DNA from: Streptomyces aculeolatus
Lineage (GTDB): Bacteria > Actinomycetota > Actinomycetes > Streptomycetales > Streptomycetaceae
Assembly: GCF_020400605.1 (NCBI RefSeq)
Contig: NZ_JAINRD010000005.1
Span: 186,001 to 250,000 of the forward strand
Reading direction: 5' to 3'
Length of the DNA: 64,000 nt
Part shown: positions 57,060-64,000 of the stretch, piece by piece
How positions within the stretch are numbered: the stretch's first letter is position 1
Layout of the letters: every line of letters begins with the position of its first letter
The notes under the pieces: model-generated
What the model saw: the letters and a program-made list of their open reading frames with translations, nothing else
The model's database searches: none
Told to the model about the DNA's origin: nothing
Translations under genes and position numbers: made by a program

Positions 57060-57140
57060 TAAGGCACCTCAGACCACGGGCAGGGGCCGATCCGGGGTGC
57101 CTTAGGCGGGTACGCGCGCGTAGGGGCGTCCGGGTAAGGC
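57060..57140. promoter_or_regulatory. TAAGGCACC/GGTGCCTTA inverted repeat and third TAAGGC box
   Basis: TAAGGCACC at 57060-57068 and GGTGCCTTA at 57096-57104 form a perfect 9-bp inverted repeat 27 bp apart; a third TAAGGC follows at 57135-57140. The centre-to-centre distances are about 36 bp. The layout repeats that of the boxes at 52444-52515 before the first module. Confidence 0.6.
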
Positions 57141-57185
57141 GGCGGGGGTGCGGAGATGCGGCAGTCTCCCGATGTGGCGGACCCC
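57135..57185 (+). promoter_or_regulatory. Conserved 5' leader of the second small-protein/LAL module
   Basis: The counterpart of 52511-52565: TAAGGCG, GGAGATG, AGTC, CCCGATG and ACCCCCCT occur in the same order. The region between the leader and the start codon is not conserved, so the leader is the constrained part. Confidence 0.55.
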
Positions 57186-57246
57186 CCTTGGCGGCGAAGC
57201 TGGAGTCACACAGCAAGAGACCAGCCAAAACGCCAGGGAGAAAGAG

Positions 57247-57402
57247 ATGTTCGCGTACCAGATGCACGAGACGCGCTCCGCCGACCTGCGCCGCGAGGCA
57301 GCGCAGTTCCGCCTCGCCCGCGAGGTGGCCGTCGCCCGCCGGGAGGAGCGCCGCGCGGCCCGCCGCACGCGCGTCCTGTCCCGCTGGGTGAAGGCCGCGT
57401 GA
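57247..57402 (+). CDS. Small basic protein preceding LAL 3
   Basis: A 51-aa Arg/Ala-rich protein (MFAYQMHETRSADLRREAAQ...), paralogue of the 58-aa protein at 52629, mainly one long amphipathic helix and ending WVKAA. GGGAG lies 8 nt before the ATG. An in-frame extension to 57148 exists but falls in the conserved leader and is unlikely to be translated. It is 282 bp upstream of LAL 3, with a hairpin in between, so expression may be separate from the regulator. Confidence 0.72.
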   Translation: MFAYQMHETRSADLRREAAQFRLAREVAVARREERRAARRTRVLSRWVKAA

Positions 57403-57527
57403 GGTGGCGCGCCGTGCGACGGATCACCGTGCGGCCCCGGAAGCGGGAGCGCGAGAGCCCGCCCCTGGACCTGAGAACCCCGAGCGGCCGGCCGCTGCCC
57501 TACTGAGCGGCGGCCGGACCGGACCGC

Positions 57528-57563
57528 AGAGCGCCCACCCGCACACCGCGGGGCGGGCGCTCT
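57528..57563. terminator. Hairpin between small protein B and LAL 3
   Basis: AGAGCGCCC at 57528-57536 pairs with GGGCGCTCT at 57555-57563, with additional CCCGC/GCGGG pairing inside. It probably ends the small-protein transcript. Confidence 0.6.
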
Positions 57564-57586
57564 CGCCGTCTGCGCCCCTTTCCTCG

Positions 57587-57622
57587 GTTTCCCGCGTTTC
57601 CCGCGTTCCCGCGTTTCCCCGC
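57587..57622. repeat. Short tandem repeat GTTTCCCGC, four copies
   Basis: GTTTCCCGC occurs twice exactly, followed by GTTCCCGC and GTTTCCCCGC, giving 36 bp of pyrimidine-rich repeat 63 bp before LAL 3. Slippage could alter promoter spacing. Confidence 0.7.
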
Positions 57623-57684
57623 TTCTCCCGGCCGCCCCTCCCCCGTGCCCCCGCCGGGCTGCCGCCGCGGCGTAGCGCTGTGCG

Positions 57685-60600
57685 ATGCTCTCAACTGTGA
57701 CGATCTCGTGCGTAAGCCCCGTGCTCGTCGGCCGGGCCGACGAGCTGCGCTCCCTGGGCGCCGCCCTGGAGCGGGCCGGCGCCGGCATGCCGCAGGCCGT
57801 GCTGGTCGGCGGCGAGGCCGGGGTGGGCAAGACCCGGCTGCTGGAGGAGTTCGCCGACCGCGCGGAGCGCGCCGGCGCCGTGGTGGCCGTCGGGGGCTGT
57901 CTGGAGCTGGGCGCCGACGGGCTGCCGTTCGCGCCGTTCGCGACCGCGCTGCGCGCGCTCCACCGCGCGCTCGGCGGCGAGTTGGCGGACGCCGCCCGCG
58001 GCGGCGAAGCCGAGCTGGCCCGGCTGCTGCCAGAACTGGCCGGCACCGGCGGCGCGGGCGGGGCCGGGGACCGGCACGACGCCGACGCCAAGGCCCGGCT
58101 CTTCGAGCACGCCGCCCGGCTGCTGGAGCGGCTGGCCGCCGGGCGGACGGTGGTGCTGGCGCTGGAGGACCTGCACTGGTCGGACCGCTCCACCCGCGAA
58201 CTCCTCGGCTACCTCATCCGCTCCCTCCAGGGCGCCCGCGTGCTGCTGCTGGCCACGTACCGCTCCGACGACATCCACCGCCGCCACCCGCTGCGCCCCT
58301 TCCTCGCCGAGCTGGAGCGGCTGCGCACGGTGCAGCGGCTGGAGCTGGCGCGCTTCTCCCGGCAGGAGGTCATCGGCCAGATCACCGCGATCCGGGGCAC
58401 CGGGCCGCTGCCGCACCTGGTGGACTCGATCTTCCAGCGCTCGGACGGCAACCCCTTCTTCGTCGAGGAGCTGACCGCACTGCTGGACTGCGGCGGCTCG
58501 CCCGACGCGCTGTCGGAGTCGCTGCGCGACCTGCTGCTCGTACGCGTCGAGACCCTGCCGGAGGCGACGCAGCGGGTGCTGCGGATCGCCGCGGAGGCCG
58601 GCTCGACCGTGGAGTTCGGGCTGCTCCTCGCCGTGTCGGGGCAGGGCGAGGAGGAGCTGATCGAGGCGCTGCGGCCCGCCGTCGACGCCGGCATCCTGCT
58701 GACCGCTGCGGGGAGTCCCGGCGCCGACAGCTTCCGCTTCCGGCACGCGCTGCTGCGCGAGGCCACCGGCGACGACCTGCTGCCCGGCGAGCGCTCCCGG
58801 GTGCACCGGCGCTATGCCGAGGCGCTGGCCGCCGACCCCGCGCTGGTCCGCCCGGAGGAGCACGCCGCCCGGCTGGCCAGCCACTGGTACGCCGCCCGCG
58901 ACCCGGCGCGGGCCCTGCCCGCCGCGCTCAAGGCGGCCGACGAGGCGGGGATGCGGCACGCGTTCGCCGAGCAGCACGCGATGCTGCGGCGGGCCGTCGA
59001 GCTGTGGGACGAGGTGCCGGAGGAGCAGTTGCGCGAGCTGCCGGCCGCGCGCTACGCCGAGTCGTACCCGCTGTGCCGCTGCGCCGACGAACCCCACCTG
59101 CACTTCCTCGACCTGCTCGCCGAGGCGGCCGTCGCCGCCCGGCTGGACGACTCGCACGAGCAGGCGCGCACGCTGACCCGCCGGGCGCTGGAAATGCTCG
59201 ACGAGACGCAGGAGCCGGAGCGGGCGGCGTGGTTCTGGCTGGAGCGGCAGTGGCAGGTCGTGAACAGCGGCGGCGGCGACGGCTGGGCGGAGCTGGGCAG
59301 GGCGCAGGAGCTGGTGGCGGACCGGCCGCCGTCGCCCGTGAAGGCGGACGTGCTGGCGACGGCGGCGCTGTGGAAGATGCTGCACAGCCCGGACCCGGCG
59401 AGCATCCCGCTGGCCGAGAGCGCGGTGGAGCAGGCCCGGCTGGTCGGGGCCGCGGAGGTCGAGCTCCACGCGCGGATCACGCTGGCCACGCTGCGTACGC
59501 ACGCCGCCGACGTCGAGCGCGGCACCGCCGAGCTGTACGAGCTGCGCGACGCCGCCGACCGCTGCGGGGCCCCGACCGTCATCGGCCGGGCCCACAACAA
59601 TCTCGCGTCCGTGCTGGAGATGACCGGCCGGTCCCGCGAGGCCATCGAGGCGGCGCGGGCGGGGCTCGCGGCGGCCAGGAAGCAGGGCCTGCGCGACTCG
59701 ATCGCCTTCATCGGCTGCAACATGGTCGACGCGATGATCTCCGTCGGCGAGTGGGACGCCGCCGAGGGGGACCTCGTCCGGCTGCGCTCGTACGGCGCCC
59801 AGGCCCGTACCCGCGCGTTCGCCTCGCTCGCCGCCGCCTGGCTGGCGCTCTACCGCGGCGACCTGGACCGGGCCGGCGAACTCCTCGCCGAGGCGCGCAA
59901 AGAGGCGGGTGCCAGCCAGGCGGAGCCGCAGGGCGCCTTCCGCATGGTGCAGATCGGCGCGCGGATCCTGATGGAGCGCGGGCGGTACGAGGAGGCGCGG
60001 GCGGAGCTCGCCGAAGGGCTGGTGAAGCTGCCGGAGCTGGGGCACGAGTCGTACCTGTGGCAGCTCCTGGTCTCCGCGGCGGCCGCCGAAGGCGACGCGC
60101 GGGGGCTGCCGGGGACGGCGGCGGGCCGCGACGAGCTGCTGGACCGGCTGGAGCGCGCGGCGGGGCAGTTGGACACGCCGACGCCGATCTGGGCGGCGTG
60201 GCGGCGGTACTTCGTCGCGGAGCTGGGCCGGGCGCGGGGCCGCTCGGAGGTGGCCGAGTGGGAGGCGGCGGCGTCGGCGCTGGAGCCGCTGGAGCGGCCG
60301 CACGAGCTGGGCTGGGTGCAGTATCGCTGGGCGGAGACGCTGCTCGCGGGCGGTGCGGCCGGGCCCGTACGGGAGCAGGCGGCGCGGCTGCTCGCGCAGG
60401 CGCACGCGTCGGCGGAAGCGCTGGGCGCGGCACCGCTGCGCGACGGCGTGGAGCAGTTGGCGGCGCGGGCGCGGGTGCGGCTCACCGGGCCGGACGGGGC
60501 CGAGGGGGCGGAGCCGGAGGATCCGGCGGAGGCGCTGGGGCTGACGGCCCGGGAGACGGACGTGCTGCGGCTGGTCACCGCGGGGCGGAGCAACCGGCAG

Positions 60601-60735
60601 ATCGCCGAGGAGCTGTTCATCTCGCCGAAGACCGCGAGCGTGCACGTGTCCAACCTGATGGCCAAGCTCGGCGTCTCCAACCGCGGCGAGGCCGCCGCGG
60701 TGGCCCACCGCCTGCGCCTCTTCGAAAGCGCCTGA
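57685..60735 (+). CDS. LAL-type LuxR-family ATP-binding regulator (LAL 3)
   Basis: A 1016-aa paralogue of the neighbouring regulators. Walker A GEAGVGKT is at residues 43-50, Walker B VVLALEDLHWSD near 155, then the [20 protein letters not shown] block, an SDGNPFFVEEL helix, about 600 residues of helical repeats and the LuxR HTH. ATG 57685 (MLSTVTISC) and GTG 57697 are both possible; GATGCT 7 nt before the GTG suggests a leaderless start there. It shares a 98-bp identical tract with LAL 2 (60580-60677). A CPBP protease gene is convergent 34 bp away. Confidence 0.93.
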   Translation: MLSTVTISCVSPVLVGRADELRSLGAALERAGAGMPQAVLVGGEAGVGKTRLLEEFADRAERAGAVVAVGGCLELGADGLPFAPFATALRALHRALGGELADAARGGEAELARLLPELAGTGGAGGAGDRHDADAKARLFEHAARLLERLAAGRTVVLALEDLHWSDRSTRELLGYLIRSLQGARVLLLATYRSDDIHRRHPLRPFLAELERLRTVQRLELARFSRQEVIGQITAIRGTGPLPHLVDSIFQRSDGNPFFVEELTALLDCGGSPDALSESLRDLLLVRVETLPEATQRVLRIAAEAGSTVEFGLLLAVSGQGEEELIEALRPAVDAGILLTAAGSPGADSFRFRHALLREATGDDLLPGERSRVHRRYAEALAADPALVRPEEHAARLASHWYAARDPARALPAALKAADEAGMRHAFAEQHAMLRRAVELWDEVPEEQLRELPAARYAESYPLCRCADEPHLHFLDLLAEAAVAARLDDSHEQARTLTRRALEMLDETQEPERAAWFWLERQWQVVNSGGGDGWAELGRAQELVADRPPSPVKADVLATAALWKMLHSPDPASIPLAESAVEQARLVGAAEVELHARITLATLRTHAADVERGTAELYELRDAADRCGAPTVIGRAHNNLASVLEMTGRSREAIEAARAGLAAARKQGLRDSIAFIGCNMVDAMISVGEWDAAEGDLVRLRSYGAQARTRAFASLAAAWLALYRGDLDRAGELLAEARKEAGASQAEPQGAFRMVQIGARILMERGRYEEARAELAEGLVKLPELGHESYLWQLLVSAAAAEGDARGLPGTAAGRDELLDRLERAAGQLDTPTPIWAAWRRYFVAELGRARGRSEVAEWEAAASALEPLERPHELGWVQYRWAETLLAGGAAGPVREQAARLLAQAHASAEALGAAPLRDGVEQLAARARVRLTGPDGAEGAEPEDPAEALGLTARETDVLRLVTAGRSNRQIAEELFISPKTASVHVSNLMAKLGVSNRGEAAAVAHRLRLFESA

Positions 60736-60769
60736 CCCCGGGCCGTACGCGCGCGGGCCGCGGCCGGCG

Positions 60770-61603
60770 CTACGGCGCCGTGGCGGACCAGTCGAGCCTG
60801 TCCCGGTGCCGCCGGGACAGGTACGTCCAGGCGGCAAAGAACGGCAGTCCGCCGAGCGCGAGCGCGCCGAAGGCCCCCTCCCCCGACACCTCGAAGGCCG
60901 CCCCCTCGCCGAGGAAGAGCTGGGCGGCGCTCTGGTACGCGACGTGGAAGCCGATGCCGGTCCAGATGTCGCCGGTCGCGACGCGGAACGCGCCGAGGAG
61001 CAGCCCGAAGGCGAAGAAGAGGAAGAGCCGGAACGGCGACCGGGCGACCCCGACGAGGAAGCCGAAGAGCATGAACAGCACCGCCTGGCCGACGACGGTC
61101 CGGCCGGCGGGCAGCGCGGTCAGCAGGTTGCGCTGGAGGTAGCCGCGGAACACCAGCTCCTCCGGCAGCGCCTCGTACAGGAAGACCAGCACCACCAGCA
61201 TCGCCGCCACCCCGGCGACCTCGGCGACGGGCTCCCGGCGCGTGACCTCCACCCAGCCGGTGCCCAGGCACAGCGCGAAGCCGGCGGCGGCGGGCAGGAG
61301 CCAGCAGGCGGCGCCGAGGAGGAAGTGGCGGGCGGCGGTACGGGACAGGGGCAGCCCGATTCCGTGCCAGGGGCGGCGGTCCAGCAGCCGGCGGGCGAGG
61401 ACGACCGCGGGGACGACGAGGACGGTGGTGAGGACGGCGCGGGCGGCGTGGGTGGGGCGGTCGTAGTCGCGGCCGAGGGGCGTGCCGTAGAAGACGAAGA
61501 GCCAGAGCAGCACGGCGGCGGCGAAGACGGTGAGGACGCGCAGGCGCATCCCGGGTAACGCGGGCGGGGGTCTGTCCGCGGGTTCGGCCGGGTCGGCGGG
61601 CAT
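60770..61603 (-). CDS. CPBP-family intramembrane metalloprotease
   Basis: A 277-aa polytopic membrane protein of the CAAX prenyl protease 2/CPBP family (ABI domain). The catalytic motif EELVFRGYLQ provides the paired Glu and Arg; FGLLLGAFRVATG and GIGFHVAYQ supply the later conserved positions, including His. About eight helices are predicted. The ATG at 61603 is preceded by AGAGGA. Bacterial CPBP proteins often process or give immunity to peptides; no bacteriocin gene is visible here. It lies between LAL 3 and LAL 4. Confidence 0.9.
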   Translation of the reverse strand: MPADPAEPADRPPPALPGMRLRVLTVFAAAVLLWLFVFYGTPLGRDYDRPTHAARAVLTTVLVVPAVVLARRLLDRRPWHGIGLPLSRTAARHFLLGAACWLLPAAAGFALCLGTGWVEVTRREPVAEVAGVAAMLVVLVFLYEALPEELVFRGYLQRNLLTALPAGRTVVGQAVLFMLFGFLVGVARSPFRLFLFFAFGLLLGAFRVATGDIWTGIGFHVAYQSAAQLFLGEGAAFEVSGEGAFGALALGGLPFFAAWTYLSRRHRDRLDWSATAP

Positions 61604-61716
61604 GGGCGGGGTCCTCTCGGGGACGGCCGCGCCCGTGCGGCGCGGGCCGCCATCCTGCACCGGCCCGTGCCCCCGGTCACCGTACGCGTCCGGCAATCCC
61701 GCCCGCGGCACATGGC

Positions 61717-61739
61717 CCGGACCCGGAAACCGGGCCCGG
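61717..61739 (-). terminator. Hairpin after LAL 4
   Basis: CCGGACCCGG and CCGGGCCCGG (one mismatch) around AAA, 4 bp downstream of the LAL 4 stop. Confidence 0.55.
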
Positions 61740-61742
61740 CGG

Positions 61743-64000
61743 TCAGTCCTCGAAGAGCCGCAGGCGGTGGGCCACCGCCGCGGCCTCGCCGCGGTTCGAC
61801 ACACCCAGCTTGGCCATCAGGTTCGACACGTGCACGCTCGCCGTCTTCGGCGCGATGAACAGCTCCTCCGCTATCTCGCGGTTGCTCCGCCCCGCCGCCA
61901 CCCGCCGCAGCACGTCCGTCTCCCGGGCCGTCAGCCCCAGCGACTCCACCGGGTCCGCCGGCGGCCGGGACGCCGGGCCGAGGGGGACGCGGGCGCGGCC
62001 GGCGAGCTGCTCCACGCCCTCGCGGAGCGGGGTCGCGCCGAGGCGGACCGCCGTCGCGTGCGCCTCGGCGAGCAGCGGCGCCGCCGTGTCGCGGGCGGCG
62101 GGACCGCCGCCGGGGGCGCGGGCGAGCAGCGCCTCAGCCCGGCGGTACGCAAGGTGCGCCAGGGTGTGCGGACGGCCCAGCGGCTCGTACGCCGCGGCGG
62201 CCGCCGCCCACACGGCGGGGTCGGCGGCGCCGCGGGCGCGGGCCAGTTCGGCGGCGAAGAGGCGGGCCGACGGCGTCCACAGCGGCCCCTCCGCGGGCAG
62301 GTCGGCCGCCTCGTCCGCCAGCCGCGCCACGATCTCCGCGCGCCGCTCCTCCGGCACGCCCGGCACCCCGGCGATGTCCCCCGCCAGCCGCGCCCCGGCG
62401 ACGAGCAGCTCCCAGACGTACGTCTCCTGGCCGGGCATCGGCAGCAGCGCGAGGTGCCGCTCCAGCGAGTCGAGCGCCTCCGGCGCCTGGCCCAGCGTCC
62501 GCAGCGCGCTCATCTCCACGACGGCGAACGGCAGTTCGTACTGCGGCTCGCCGTCGTTGCGGCCCCGGTAGCGGCGGGCCGCGGCGAGCAGCTCCGGCAC
62601 CAGCTCGAACTCGCCGCGCAGCAGCGCGAGCTGGGCGCGCCGCAGCGCCACCGACGCGCCGGTGCGGGAGCCGGCGGCGTGCCGCTTCCACTCCTGGCGC
62701 ATCTGCTCGGCGCGGTCCCACTCGCCGAGCGAGGTCAGCGACTCCACGACGTTGAGCGCGGCGAAGGCCGCGGAGTCGTACAGCCCGCGGGCGTACATGT
62801 CCTTCATCCCGGCGAGGCCCGCCTCGACCGCCTCCGCGGACCGGCCGGCCTTCTCCAGCGCGTCGCACAGGTTGATGCACGCGCGGCCCATCTGGCGGTC
62901 GGCGCCGAGCTGCCCGGCCAGGTCCCGTATCTCGTACAGCTCGGCGATCCACGCGTCGGGGTCGCCCTTCGCCGAGCGCAGCGTGCACAGCGTGATCCGC
63001 GCGCCCAGCTCGACCTCGCCGGCGCCGGCCTGCCGGGCCAGCTCGACGGCCCGCTCGGCGAGCACCATGCTGTCCAGGCTGGAGGCGTGCAGCAGCTCCC
63101 ACATCGCCACCTGCGCGAGGACGTCGGCGTGGGTGGCCGAGGCCGGCAGGTCGCGCACCAGCTCGTGCGCCCGGGTCAGCTCCGCGCGGCCGTCGCCGCG
63201 GCCGGCGAGCGCGATGAGCTTGGATCGCTCCAGCCAGAACCAGGCGGCGCGCAGCGGGTCCTGCGTCTCGTCGACGACCTTGAGGGCCGTCTTGCCGAAC
63301 TTCAGCGCCGACTCCCACTGGTGGTCCAGCCGGGCCGCGAACCCGGCGTGCGCCAGCAGGTCGACCAGGTGCAGCTCGAGCTCCTCCGGCCGGTCCCCGC
63401 AGCCGCACGGCGGATACGACTCCAGGGCGCCCTGCGGCGGGAGCCCGCGGCGCTCCTCCGCCGGCACCTCGTCCCACAGCTCCAGCGCCCGCTCCAGCAG
63501 CTTGAGCTGCTCGGCGTAGGCGTGCCGGGTGCGGGTCTCGCGGGCGGCGTGGAGCACGGCGGGCAGGGCCTTGGCGGCGTCGCGCGCGTAGTACCAGTAG
63601 CTCGCCAGGCGGGTCGCCCGCTCCTCCGCCGCGACCAGCGCGGGGTCGGCCTCCAGGGCCTCCGCGTACCGCCGGCTGAGGCGGGTGCGCTCGCCGGGCA
63701 GCAGGTCGTCGAGCACGGCCTCGCGCAGCAGCGCGTGCCGGAAGCGGTACGCCTCGCCCTCCTCGTCGGGCACCAGCACGTTCGCCCCGACGGCGGCGCG
63801 CAGGCCCTCGATCAGCTCGTCCTCGGCGAGGCCGGAGACGACGGCGAGCAGGGCGTGCGGGACGCGGGCGTTCCGGGCGGCGAGGCGCACGACGCGCTGG
63901 GCGCCCTCGGGCAGCGCCTCGACCCGGACGAGCAGCAGGTCGCGCAGGGAGTCGCTGAGGCGGCCCGCGTCGTCGCTGAGGGCCAGCTCCTCGACGAAGA
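61743..64000 (-). CDS. LAL-type LuxR-family ATP-binding regulator (LAL 4), C-terminal part
   Basis: The frame stays open to the right edge, so the ATPase domain and start lie outside the window; about 750 residues are visible. The visible part starts at the FVEEL helix after the ATPase domain, continues with [19 protein letters not shown] and the helical-repeat region, and ends with a LuxR HTH ([20 protein letters not shown] onward). It is the most diverged of the four in the HTH coding region at nucleotide level. A cysteine pair occurs in PPCGCGDRPEE, aligned with a CRCADEP segment in LAL 3. It is divergent from nothing seen here. Confidence 0.9.
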   Translation of the reverse strand, partial: FVEELALSDDAGRLSDSLRDLLLVRVEALPEGAQRVVRLAARNARVPHALLAVVSGLAEDELIEGLRAAVGANVLVPDEEGEAYRFRHALLREAVLDDLLPGERTRLSRRYAEALEADPALVAAEERATRLASYWYYARDAAKALPAVLHAARETRTRHAYAEQLKLLERALELWDEVPAEERRGLPPQGALESYPPCGCGDRPEELELHLVDLLAHAGFAARLDHQWESALKFGKTALKVVDETQDPLRAAWFWLERSKLIALAGRGDGRAELTRAHELVRDLPASATHADVLAQVAMWELLHASSLDSMVLAERAVELARQAGAGEVELGARITLCTLRSAKGDPDAWIAELYEIRDLAGQLGADRQMGRACINLCDALEKAGRSAEAVEAGLAGMKDMYARGLYDSAAFAALNVVESLTSLGEWDRAEQMRQEWKRHAAGSRTGASVALRRAQLALLRGEFELVPELLAAARRYRGRNDGEPQYELPFAVVEMSALRTLGQAPEALDSLERHLALLPMPGQETYVWELLVAGARLAGDIAGVPGVPEERRAEIVARLADEAADLPAEGPLWTPSARLFAAELARARGAADPAVWAAAAAAYEPLGRPHTLAHLAYRRAEALLARAPGGGPAARDTAAPLLAEAHATAVRLGATPLREGVEQLAGRARVPLGPASRPPADPVESLGLTARETDVLRRVAAGRSNREIAEELFIAPKTASVHVSNLMAKLGVSNRGEAAAVAHRLRLFED

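Noticed and set aside
57148..57246. N-terminal extension of the 51-aa protein into the conserved leader
   Set aside because: The same extension in the first module is in a different frame from its small protein, so the conservation is of nucleotides rather than of protein.
57414..57506. A 30-codon GTG frame (MRRITVRPRKRERESPPLDL...) between small protein B and LAL 3
   Set aside because: No ribosome-binding site and no counterpart after small protein A; Arg/Pro-rich frames arise easily in this base composition.

Overview
The window is a high-GC actinomycete chromosome segment, almost certainly from Streptomyces or a close relative in the Streptomycetaceae. The signs are third-position G+C close to saturation, GTG/TTG starts, a complete conservon (CvnA-D), MarR/TetR-MFS pairs, a Streptomyces-type GGDEF-EAL protein, streptogrisin- and LAL-type genes, and the ilvB leader peptide typical of the group. 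From memory, the S. coelicolor chromosome carries the same core (ilvB-ilvN-ilvC-serA, pucR-PRODH-P5CDH, leuB, ilvE, cimA, accB-accE, cvn, gltX) in the same order, so this is conserved core with local insertions. No rRNA, tRNA, CRISPR array or intact insertion sequence was seen.

Layout. 0-6.3 kb, minus strand: a complete conservon (sensor kinase, roadblock protein, DUF742 protein, small GTPase), a 38-bp perfect palindrome, then the start of a second NIT-domain sensor kinase cut by the left edge. 6.9-9.4 kb: small conserved protein, FAH-family hydrolase, gltX. 9.5-15.6 kb: a tandemly duplicated sensor kinase, a convergent NarL-type response regulator and a two-gene ABC exporter. 15.7-17.6 kb: accB-accE carboxyltransferase genes. 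17.8-20.1 kb: MarR regulator plus DHA2-family MFS pump. 20.0-25.6 kb: cimA with an attenuator-like leader, a secreted streptogrisin-type protease, ilvE and leuB. 25.7-32.8 kb: Tat/lipoprotein metallophosphatase, a 48-aa protein, HAD hydrolase, FMN glutamate-synthase-like protein, and the proline-to-glutamate genes. 33.0-36.8 kb: PucR regulator divergent from PRODH, then a TetR-MFS pair. 37.0-42.7 kb: serA, ilvC, ilvN and ilvB, with a leaderless attenuator peptide before ilvB. 42.8-49.2 kb: GGDEF-EAL membrane protein, hydroxyacid dehydrogenase, aldo/keto reductase, PQQ-type sugar dehydrogenase lipoprotein. 49.3-64 kb: four large LAL-type LuxR regulators, two of them preceded by paralogous small basic proteins, plus a membrane protein and a CPBP protease.

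How the genes work together. cimA, ilvB/N, ilvC, leuB and ilvE give most of the isoleucine, valine and leucine pathway, dispersed over 22 kb. Two of its entry enzymes (cimA, ilvB) sit behind leader peptide/terminator elements whose peptides carry branched-chain residues. PRODH and P5CDH catabolise proline and are divergent from a PucR-type regulator across a perfect operator-like palindrome.

The least explained part is the right end. Two modules made of a small basic protein and a LAL regulator share CCTTAG-type boxes, a conserved 5' leader and a 98-bp identical tract within the HTH coding region, together with two further LAL genes. This is my candidate for an undescribed regulatory system. 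Many starts in the window lie exactly 6-7 nt after a -10-like hexamer and look leaderless, which I used to settle several start codons.
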